From contig JAKATE010000013.1 in NCBI GenBank assembly GCA_021828085.1, positions 1 to 23,419 of the forward strand: a stretch of DNA of 23,419 nucleotides. The letters are read 5' to 3'. The position numbers and the translations under genes were made by a program. The number at the start of each line of letters is the position of its first letter. Positions within the stretch are counted from its first letter, which is position 1. Below are positions 1 to 5,634 of this stretch, one piece after another. This DNA comes from Thermoplasmata archaeon. GTDB lineage: Archaea; Thermoplasmatota; Thermoplasmata; Lutacidiplasmatales; UBA184. The notes under the pieces are model-generated. The model made no database searches. It was not told the DNA's origin and was given only the letters and a program-made list of their open reading frames with translations.

Positions 1-227
1 AGCTCTCGAGCGACCGCGCAGAAGATCGCCAGGGGTCCCACCGGGAACGCGGAGTGGACGCTCTCGACCCGGGCCCGCGGTGGGTGGAGAAGTTTCCCGT
101 TCTCGTCGCACGGTCCGAGGTGGGCGAGGACCCGGGTAACGGAGCGCTTCTTCTTCGGGTCCCAGACGGACTCCACTTGCTGGAGGTAGTGGCGGTCACG
201 GACGGTGATCACCCGAGGGAATGCCAT
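1..227 (-). CDS. Transposase, N-terminal part (IS4 superfamily, IS1634-like), cut by the window edge
   Basis: The minus strand is open from an ATG at 227 to the left edge (75 codons). It reads MAFPRVITVRDRHYLQQVES, then WDPKKKRSVTRVLAHLGP, then CDENGKLLHPPRARVESV. The pattern of a short basic start, a 'YLQxVES.WD..KKR..TRVLxxLG' beta-hairpin-like block and a following charged linker is what I know from the N-terminus of IS1634-type DDE transposases. The catalytic DDE residues would lie outside the window, so activity cannot be judged. Third codon positions are GC-rich, as in real genes here, and the overlapping plus-strand frame at 54-254 looks like its shadow. The frame stays open upstream of the ATG, so a somewhat earlier start is possible. 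The family call is from memory of the pattern; a different IS4-like family is possible. Confidence 0.6.
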   Translation of the reverse strand, partial: MAFPRVITVRDRHYLQQVESVWDPKKKRSVTRVLAHLGPCDENGKLLHPPRARVESVHSAFPVGPLAIFCAVARE

Positions 228-248
228 ACGCACTACGTAGTGCGTATG
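225..248. repeat. Perfect 24-bp palindrome over the transposase start codon
   Basis: The bases CATACGCACTAC at 225-236 are followed directly by their exact reverse complement at 237-248. The minus-strand ATG of the transposase (225-227) is the last triplet of the palindrome. In the transposase mRNA it could fold into a 10-bp stem with an ACGU loop that hides the start codon; in DNA it could be a site for a dimeric binding protein. Confidence 0.9.
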
Positions 249-578
249 TTGTAGATGAATCTGCCGGTTCGACTGGCAAAATCTCGGCGAGAAGGCAGAG
301 CTCGATCGGCGCCTACGTACTACCAGGCGAGGAATTCAGGTCAGAACTCGAAGGACGTCACGATGTGGTAGGGTAGTCGTAGCGGTCCGCACCCCCCAGA
401 AACTGCACACTCGGGGTCAGCAGGGTTCTGGAGCGGTGGCGGGGGGGTTTGGAGGGGATTTCACGACCCTTTGCGGTCGGTCGGCGAAGACCCCCGAAAT
501 TCCCCGAGAGAAGCGCGAATTCTCCGATAGGATATGGGCCTTCGGGAACCCCCCCTGAGTTACCTACATTCCGGCCGT

Positions 579-785
579 CTATAGCCCCTCGATCGTCGGG
601 CGGAGTATCCCCTCCTCCCGCCTTGTCCGTCTCAGAATCACCCGGCAGACCTCGCTCACCTTCGACACCGTCCACCTCCGGACGCTCGCTCCCTTCAGTC
701 CCACCTGCTGCCACCGGATCTTCCGGAACTCCCCGGGCCCCCGCGGGTCCGCCTCGACGATCTCGATGGGGTTCTCGGTCTTCAC
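579..785 (-). CDS. Doubtful small hypothetical protein (68 aa) or gene remnant
   Basis: A GTG-started frame of 68 codons begins KTENPIEIVEADPRGPGEF and continues with RKIRWQQVGLKGASVRRW. The first 45 or so codons have nearly all G or C in the third position and a balanced amino-acid composition (Glu, Ile, Val, Lys, Trp, Gln), unlike the shadow frames around it. The bias fades in the last 20 codons, which fits either a short gene with a degenerate end or a decayed fragment. No clear Shine-Dalgarno sequence or TATA box precedes it, and the frame remains open upstream. I do not recognise the family. Its position beside a transposase would suit a remnant. Confidence 0.28.
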   Translation of the reverse strand: MKTENPIEIVEADPRGPGEFRKIRWQQVGLKGASVRRWTVSKVSEVCRVILRRTRREEGILRPTIEGL

Positions 786-873
786 GGGGGCTCTGCTTGT
801 TTCCTCGGTCGGGTTCCCTCCTGGGAACGGATGCGGGAGGGGGAACTTCCAGGGAGGGAGGGGGGGTCGATAG

Positions 874-882
874 ATTCATAAG
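874..882 (+). promoter_or_regulatory. Probable TATA box of mscL
   Basis: The sequence ATTCATAAG is the AT-rich spot in a GC-rich surrounding, centred about 28 bases before the mscL ATG at 907. That spacing predicts transcription starting at or just before the start codon, as in leaderless archaeal mRNAs. Confidence 0.5.
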
Positions 883-900
883 GCGGCCTCCTAAGCCGCC
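882..900. repeat. Inverted repeat between TATA box and mscL start (possible operator)
   Basis: GGCGGC at 882-887 and GCCGCC at 895-900 are separated by seven bases (CTCCTAA). The repeat touches the TATA-like box and ends six bases before the ATG, where a bound repressor would block RNA polymerase loading. No regulator gene is adjacent. Confidence 0.4.
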
Positions 901-906
901 CGGTCC

Positions 907-1323
907 ATGTCCGCCTGGAACGAGTTCAAGAGCTTCCTCTTCCGAGGGGACGTCCTGGCGCTCGCGGTGGCGTTCGTCATCGGGGCGGCCTTCTCGGCCG
1001 TGGTGAACGCGCTGGTCAACGACATCATCACCCCGCTCATCTCGATTCCCGGGACGGCGAACTTCAGCAGCTTCCAGTACAAGATCGGCGGAGGCACGTT
1101 CACCTACGGGGCCTTCCTCCAGACCGTGATCAACTTCGTGCTCATCGCGCTCGCCATCTTCTTCATCTTGGTCCGGCCCTCCGAGACCTACCAGAAGCGC
1201 CGTGAGGCGAAGAAGGCGGCCGCCCCGCCGACCACCAAGGACTGCCCGTTCTGCCTGATGTCCATCCCAATCAAGGCGACGCGCTGCGGCTTCTGCACCT
1301 CGAACCTGCCCGTCTCGGCCTAG
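907..1323 (+). CDS. mscL: Large-conductance mechanosensitive channel MscL with C-terminal zinc ribbon
   Basis: This 138-residue protein should form the homopentameric channel that opens under membrane tension and releases solutes during hypo-osmotic shock. The N-terminus matches the family: an amphipathic start (WNEFKSFLFRGDVLALA), then TM1 at about residues 15-40 with the Gly/Ala-rich stretch AVAFVIGAAFSAVVNALVND. A short extracellular loop carries FQYKIGGGTFTYGAF. TM2 is at about 70-90 (INFVLIALAIFFILV). After a basic cytoplasmic stretch, residues 113-130 form a CX2CX10CX2C zinc ribbon (C113, C116, C127, C130), which classical bacterial MscL lacks. The core length is normal for the family. 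It is monocistronic with its own promoter and ends convergently, 12 bases from the UbiD-family gene. Confidence 0.93.
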   Translation: MSAWNEFKSFLFRGDVLALAVAFVIGAAFSAVVNALVNDIITPLISIPGTANFSSFQYKIGGGTFTYGAFLQTVINFVLIALAIFFILVRPSETYQKRREAKKAAAPPTTKDCPFCLMSIPIKATRCGFCTSNLPVSA

Positions 1324-1335
1324 GGGATCGGCAGG

Positions 1336-2670
1336 CTAGGGAGCCTTCGGAAATCGCTCCCGCTCGAAGGGCCGGCGGTCGACGCCCAGGGGGAGCGTCG
1401 CGTCGAGCGCCCACTTCGTCGTGACGTTGTCCTTCCCGGCGCTCGGGTCCAGGCTCGAGCCGGTCGCTCCCGGCACGAGGAAGAGCCCCCGGTCGGCCTG
1501 GAAGCGCGTGGCGAGGGCCCACTCGACCTCCTCATCGTTGAAGATGTCGATGTCGGAATCGACCACGACCACTCGCTTGAGCGAGCCGTGGCCCGCGAAA
1601 GCGGCGAGTGCGGCGTTCTTCCCATCCCCTTCCCGTCTCTTCTCGATGGAGACCACGGAGTGGAGCCAGGCCGCCCCCCCCTCGGTGAGACGGACCGCCC
1701 GGACCCCCGGCACCAGGCTGCGGACCGAGCGCAGGATCACCGGCTCGCGGGGGAGACCCATGAGGACGTAGTGCTCGCCGGTGCCGGCCAGGGTGACCGG
1801 GAGCACCGGGTGGTCCACCGTGCTCACTCGGTCGATCTCGACCACGGGCTGGGAACGGACAGGGTCGTACGTCCCCAGCACGTCGAGGAAGGGCCCCTCC
1901 GCTTCGTCGCGGAGCGTCACCCTCCCTTCGAGGACGATCTCGCTGTCGCGGGGGACCAGAAGGTCGTGGGCGAGGCGCACCGCCGGCAGGGGCCGTCCCG
2001 TGCGTCGCCGGTAGAGCGAGGAGGCGATCTCGAGCTCGTCGACGGCGTAGTCCGTGGAGACCGCGGCCGCCAGCGTGAACTCCAGCGGGGCCCCGAGCAC
2101 GATGGCCACGGGGAGCTCCACGCCCTCGGCGCGGCTCTCCCGGACCATCCGGTCGAGGTGCCGGGGGACCAGGCGGACCGGGCCGCCGGTCGGTCCCTTC
2201 ACCCAGAGCCGGTGGAAGGAGAGGTTCTGCTTGCCCTTCCAGCGCGCGGAGAAGACCGCCGCGGTGAGGTACGGTCCGGCGTCGCGCGGGTAGAAGTGCG
2301 GGACGGGCAGCTTCGTGAGGTCGACCGGTCCGGGAAGGGGGTGGAAGGGAGCCGGCCCCTCCCCCACCTCAGGGGGCTCCGGATGCTCGATCCCCTCCAG
2401 AAGCCGGTCCGGAATCCCCTCCGGAGCGACTCCAAGGGCCCGCGCTACCCGCGCCCGGCTCGACCAGAGGTTCCCCACGAGCGTACAGCCGGGGAAGCCG
2501 GTGAACCAGGTGGGGCGCCGGGGATCCTCGAGAATCTCCCGGGTCACCCCCAGGTGGAGGTCGACCGGTCCGGGGACCCGGCGGACCTCGGGGTCCGACT
2601 CCAGGTATCGGGCGAGCGGGACCACCTCGGCGGGGGGAGCGTCCGTCGGGCGGGGGTTCCCCGGGCCCAA
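1336..2670 (-). CDS. UbiD-family prenylated-FMN decarboxylase
   Basis: A 444-residue protein of the UbiD family, enzymes that use prenylated FMN to decarboxylate unsaturated or aromatic acids. Family signs are the N-terminal segment TGFPGCTLVGNLWSSRARVA, the cofactor/metal region NLSFHRLWVKGP (about 149-160), the catalytic block SEIVLEGRV...EAEGPFLDVLGTYD (about 243-269), and the C-terminal VVVVDSDIDIFNDEEVEWAL followed by GATGSSLDPSA. Length fits archaeal UbiD homologues. In archaea one such group decarboxylates trans-anhydromevalonate 5-phosphate in the modified mevalonate pathway; that role is a candidate here, not proven, and quinone or aromatic-acid decarboxylation is the alternative. 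It begins with TTG four bases after the stop of the radical SAM gene, so the two are almost surely one transcript. The start is uncertain: GTG codons around residues 16-17 are possible. Confidence 0.85.
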   Translation of the reverse strand: MGPGNPRPTDAPPAEVVPLARYLESDPEVRRVPGPVDLHLGVTREILEDPRRPTWFTGFPGCTLVGNLWSSRARVARALGVAPEGIPDRLLEGIEHPEPPEVGEGPAPFHPLPGPVDLTKLPVPHFYPRDAGPYLTAAVFSARWKGKQNLSFHRLWVKGPTGGPVRLVPRHLDRMVRESRAEGVELPVAIVLGAPLEFTLAAAVSTDYAVDELEIASSLYRRRTGRPLPAVRLAHDLLVPRDSEIVLEGRVTLRDEAEGPFLDVLGTYDPVRSQPVVEIDRVSTVDHPVLPVTLAGTGEHYVLMGLPREPVILRSVRSLVPGVRAVRLTEGGAAWLHSVVSIEKRREGDGKNAALAAFAGHGSLKRVVVVDSDIDIFNDEEVEWALATRFQADRGLFLVPGATGSSLDPSAGKDNVTTKWALDATLPLGVDRRPFERERFPKAP

Positions 2671-2674
2671 GGGC

Positions 2675-4273
2675 TCAGTCCCGTACCGGGATGGTGGGAA
2701 GGGGCAGCCGCTCCGGGTGCGCGAGCGGGCTCTCCAACGGCTCCTTCGGAGGGCGCGGGGACGGGTTGTAGATCCCCTTGAGCTTCGCCACGGCGGTCAA
2801 GAACTGGATGAACCCCCAGAACGTGGCCTGGTAGAGAGGCTGGTAGCTCGCCTTCTCCTCGAAGAACTCCCGCAGGATCGCCTGGGACTGCTTGAGCCCG
2901 TGGGTGAGCGCCCGGGTGAGGAGTTCCTTCTGGCGGTCGGAGATGTTCTGCCGCAGGAACCAGTCCTTCTTGTTGAGATGCCCGAGGGGCACGAAGAACA
3001 TGGGGACCAGGAGCGCGCGGAAGTCCCACAGGTCATCGATGAGGTCGATGGTCTTGATCACGTCGTCCTCGGTCTCCTGGGGGAGGCCCACGATGAACGT
3101 GCAGGCCGGGTAGACGCCGTTGTCGTTGAGGAGGCCGGCGGCCTGGACCACGAGCTGCGGCCACTGGCTGGCCTTGAAGGGAGCCACTTTCCCGGGCATG
3201 GTCGAGGTGATGATCCGGGGGCTGCCGGTCTCCACCCCGATCTCGACGCCCCACCAGGTCTGGCCGTTGGTGAGGAGGACCTCCTTGAGCCGGGGGAGGA
3301 GCCGGGGCTTGGTCATCAGGCTCGCCACCGCCACATGGCTCCAGCCCACGTGCTGGTAGTAGCGCTTGGCCAGCTGCATGAGGGCGACGAGCTTGTCCTC
3401 CTTGGGCATGATGTTGGGAGAGCCGTAGAAGTAGACGTCATCGGAGTGCAGCACGCCCTTGGTGATGCCGATGGAGGCGTTCACCTTGAGCTCCTCCTCG
3501 ATCTTCTCCAAGGGGTACCAGCGCGTCGGCCGCGTGGTGACCGAGCAGAACGAGCAGCCGCGGCAGCAGCCGCGGCCGATCTCCACGAGCCCGTTGATGG
3601 AGGGGTAGCGGATGGAGGAGATCTGCTCCACCGAGGGAGCGGTCTTGGGGCCGAGGAAGATGTGCTCGGGGATGGGCTCGCCGGCGAGGGCCTTCTTCAC
3701 GACCTCCTTGACGTAGATGTCGCCCTCCCCCTCCACGACGCAGTCGACCCCGCCAATCTCCTTCACGAAGTCGGCAATCCACGGGACCTTGGCCCGGTTG
3801 GCCGGGGAGAGCTGCCAGGCGCACGGACCGCCGGCGATGAGCTTCATGCCCTGCCGGCGGGCCGCGAGCACGGCCGGCTGCCGGAGCATCCGCTTGAAGT
3901 TGATCCGGTTCATCGGGTCGCGCCCCTCCATCACGCCGGAGAAGGTCGTCGACGGGGGGTTGAGCCCGAAGTAGTCGTGGCCTGAGATGAGCAGGAGCTT
4001 CGCCTCCCCGGGCATGTAGCGGTCGAGGTAGCTCGGGTGGATGATCCGGGCGTCAATGCCCGCGTCCAGCAGTGCGGCTTCGATCTTGCGCATGCCGTAG
4101 GGCGCCTCCCGGGGGTGGCCCGCCTCGTCGCACGGCATGTTGGGGAAGAAGAGGCGCTTGTACACCCGCTCCGGCAGGATGTAGGGAGGAGTGGTGGTCC
4201 CGAACCCCAGGAACTCCTTGCCGTTGTGGTTACTCATCATCGTCCAGTCGCAGGTGATGACGACCTCAGGCAT
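2675..4273 (-). CDS. B12-binding-domain radical SAM protein
   Basis: A 532-residue enzyme of the B12-domain radical SAM group (COG1032-like). The N-terminal half (about 55-200) looks like a cobalamin-binding Rossmann fold (YGMRKIEAALLDAGIDARII, LLLISGHDYFGLNPPSTTF, KLIAGGPCAWQ, VDCVVEGEGD) but shows no DxHxxG motif, so binding would be base-on or lost. The [4Fe-4S] motif CX3CX2C is at C236, C240 and C243 (EIGRGCCRGCSFC). Later barrel elements include WWGVEIGVETGSPRII and ACTFIVGLPQETEDDV. Archaeal members of this broad group include the GDGT ring synthases GrsA/GrsB, which makes a lipid-modifying role possible; methyltransfer or another radical reaction cannot be excluded. It is first in an operon with a UbiD-family decarboxylase. 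The ATG at 4273 has GGGAG eight bases upstream and a good TATA box beyond it. Confidence 0.85.
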   Translation of the reverse strand: MPEVVITCDWTMMSNHNGKEFLGFGTTTPPYILPERVYKRLFFPNMPCDEAGHPREAPYGMRKIEAALLDAGIDARIIHPSYLDRYMPGEAKLLLISGHDYFGLNPPSTTFSGVMEGRDPMNRINFKRMLRQPAVLAARRQGMKLIAGGPCAWQLSPANRAKVPWIADFVKEIGGVDCVVEGEGDIYVKEVVKKALAGEPIPEHIFLGPKTAPSVEQISSIRYPSINGLVEIGRGCCRGCSFCSVTTRPTRWYPLEKIEEELKVNASIGITKGVLHSDDVYFYGSPNIMPKEDKLVALMQLAKRYYQHVGWSHVAVASLMTKPRLLPRLKEVLLTNGQTWWGVEIGVETGSPRIITSTMPGKVAPFKASQWPQLVVQAAGLLNDNGVYPACTFIVGLPQETEDDVIKTIDLIDDLWDFRALLVPMFFVPLGHLNKKDWFLRQNISDRQKELLTRALTHGLKQSQAILREFFEEKASYQPLYQATFWGFIQFLTAVAKLKGIYNPSPRPPKEPLESPLAHPERLPLPTIPVRD

Positions 4274-4306
4274 GGTGGACTCCCTGGGCGGCCGACCTCT
4301 TCCGGG

Positions 4307-4316
4307 AAATATAAGC
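4307..4316 (-). promoter_or_regulatory. TATA box of the radical SAM-UbiD operon
   Basis: On the minus strand the sequence GCTTATATTT lies about 34-43 bases before the ATG at 4273. It is the strongest TATA-like element in this part of the window and predicts a leader of roughly 10-18 bases, which leaves room for the GGGAG ribosome-binding sequence. Confidence 0.65.
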
Positions 4317-4381
4317 GCTTCGAAACTAGTTGCAAGACAGAAAGGATTGGCGACGGGCCCGGGAGCTCGCCGAAGCGTCGG

Positions 4382-4645
4382 TCAGCCGTCCGACGACTCA
4401 TCGTCGTCCTCGCGCGCGACGAGCTCGTCCAAGTTCTCCTCCGGAGACTCCTCGGGAGGCTCCGCGCTCCAGTCGCGGAACGCCGGGTCGCGGTTGAGCA
4501 GGTGGATCTTGACGCACTCCCGGTGCGCCGGGGAGCCGTTCCAGCTGCTCTCCTCCCCGGAATGGGCGAGGGGTTTCCGGCAGAGGACACAGAGCTCCGG
4601 CGGAGGGACGATCCACGGGGTGCGTCGGGGGGTTCCCTGGGTCAC
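4382..4645 (-). CDS. Small CxxC/HxxC zinc-binding protein, acidic tail, unknown function
   Basis: An 87-residue protein if started at the GTG at 4645. The centre holds PPELCVLCRKPLAHSGEE and then GSPAHRECVKIHLLNRD, giving C19-x2-C22 and H41-x2-C44, a likely single zinc site. The last 30 residues are strongly acidic (repeated Glu/Asp, ending DDDESSDG). The frame is open further upstream to 4720, but that part is Arg/Pro-rich and looks untranslated; no strong ribosome-binding sequence decides the start. It lies upstream of, and in the same direction as, the radical SAM operon, which has its own promoter. I do not recognise a named family. DNA-, RNA- or protein-binding are all possible for such a finger. 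Confidence 0.6.
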   Translation of the reverse strand: MTQGTPRRTPWIVPPPELCVLCRKPLAHSGEESSWNGSPAHRECVKIHLLNRDPAFRDWSAEPPEESPEENLDELVAREDDDESSDG

Positions 4646-4782
4646 GGTCTTCGAGGGGGCACCGAGGCGGGGACTCCGCTTGAAGGTTCTCCAGGGAGCC
4701 GCGGGCCCGGCGCTCCCCATCCCCGGTTCCGGTCCAGAGGGGGGCTCGAACCCTCAAGGGGACGGGGTCTCTCCGGGGGATC

Positions 4783-5634
4783 ATGTCCCGGCCCTCCGAC
4801 CCCCGCTCTGCCCGCTCCGCCCTCCGACAGGGAGAACGGAATGTGCGCCGGGCGGCCCTGGACCGTCGGCACGGGGCGGCGGTCGTCCTCCGGGAGGCGC
4901 TCGATGGCCTTCACCAGATGCTCCGCGGGAGGGGCGCGGTCCCTCCGGAGGAGTGGAGCCGAAGATGGCTCGAGGGGCTCGAGCGCTTGAGAAGGGAACA
5001 GTGGGCGATGGGTGCCCTCCAGAACCTCGCCCAGGAGCTCATCGCCTCCACTGGCAGCTTAGGAGGGGCACGTCGTCTGGCAAGGGTCGTCCGTCGATGG
5101 TCGCGTCGGGTAGAGGAGGAGTCCCGGGGGATCCGTCGTCGGTGGGCTTCCCGTCTCCCCTCCCGGGCCCACCTTCTCACCTTCTCCTGGAGCTCGGCGG
5201 TAGAATCCCTGCTGACCCCACCGCGGGTCCGCCCCAGGATCGAGGAGATCGGGGTGAGCGTGAGCGACCCGGGGGGCGAGGGGAGGGGTCTCTATCGCAG
5301 GCTCCGCTCCGCCGGTCTACCGGTTCGGCTACTACCGGACCGGAAGGCCCGGGAAGCGGTCCAAGCGGGGACGCTCGTCCTCCTCGGGGCGGACACCCTC
5401 TACGCGGACGGGACCCTGCTCCATAAGGTGGGGACCCGGGCGTTGGCCACGGCGGCAAAACGAGCGGGGGCCCGGGTGATCTCGGTCTCGGGGACGAGCA
5501 AGCGGGTCGCCGCTCCTGCCCCGCGATTCCGACGTCGGGGCCTCTTCGAAACGACCCCTCCCTCGCTGGTCGACGAGTACTGGACCGAGCGGGGCGCCTG
5601 GCGCCCGGCTGCTCGGGCCTCCAGGAAGGTTTAG
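4783..5634 (+). CDS. IF-2B family protein (eIF2B alpha-like)
   Basis: A 283-residue protein of the eIF2B-alpha/MTR-1-P isomerase superfamily. The N-terminal half (about 1-125) is Arg-rich and helical. The C-terminal Rossmann-like half shows HLLTFSWSSAVESLL (130-144), LLGADTLYADGTLLHKVGTR (D204 in GAD), then a VISVSGTSKRVA strand and a closing LFETTPPSLVDEYWTERG. This is the classic IF-2B C-terminal order. The serine-rich LTFSWSS block stands where eIF2B-like members have LTxSxSS, and I see none of the RGxxxCxxD signature of the sugar-phosphate isomerases, so a regulatory or uncharacterised role is likelier than ribose-1,5-bisphosphate or MTR-1-P isomerisation. It is shorter and much more Arg-rich than usual. 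Its stop codon overlaps that of the surface-protein gene on the other strand. Confidence 0.75.
   Translation: MSRPSDPRSARSALRQGERNVRRAALDRRHGAAVVLREALDGLHQMLRGRGAVPPEEWSRRWLEGLERLRREQWAMGALQNLAQELIASTGSLGGARRLARVVRRWSRRVEEESRGIRRRWASRLPSRAHLLTFSWSSAVESLLTPPRVRPRIEEIGVSVSDPGGEGRGLYRRLRSAGLPVRLLPDRKAREAVQAGTLVLLGADTLYADGTLLHKVGTRALATAAKRAGARVISVSGTSKRVAAPAPRFRRRGLFETTPPSLVDEYWTERGAWRPAARASRKV

Larger units (their letters stand above)
249..906. other. Gene-poor stretch between the transposase and mscL
   Basis: About 650 bases without a convincing gene. Long frames on both strands (for example 358-879 minus and 449-1006 plus) are Pro/Arg/Ser-rich and lack the strong third-position GC bias seen in the real genes. 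The only frame with more natural composition is the small minus-strand ORF at 579-785, given separately. I found no tRNA or rRNA, and no CRISPR-like repeats. The outer end of the insertion sequence probably lies somewhere in 249-400, but with the other end off-window the terminal inverted repeat cannot be placed. Confidence 0.5.

Noticed and set aside
54..254. Plus-strand 66-codon ORF
   Set aside because: It lies opposite the transposase frame, which has better codon bias and a recognisable pattern; it ends just after the palindrome and looks like a shadow.
358..879. Minus-strand 173-codon ORF
   Set aside because: Pro/Arg/Gly/Glu-rich with weak third-position GC bias compared with the real genes here; no recognisable family.
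1588..3985. Long plus-strand ORFs (397 and 556 codons) opposite the UbiD and radical SAM genes
   Set aside because: They lie antisense to well-recognised genes, are rich in Arg, Gly, Asp and Pro, and match no family; typical GC-rich antisense shadows.
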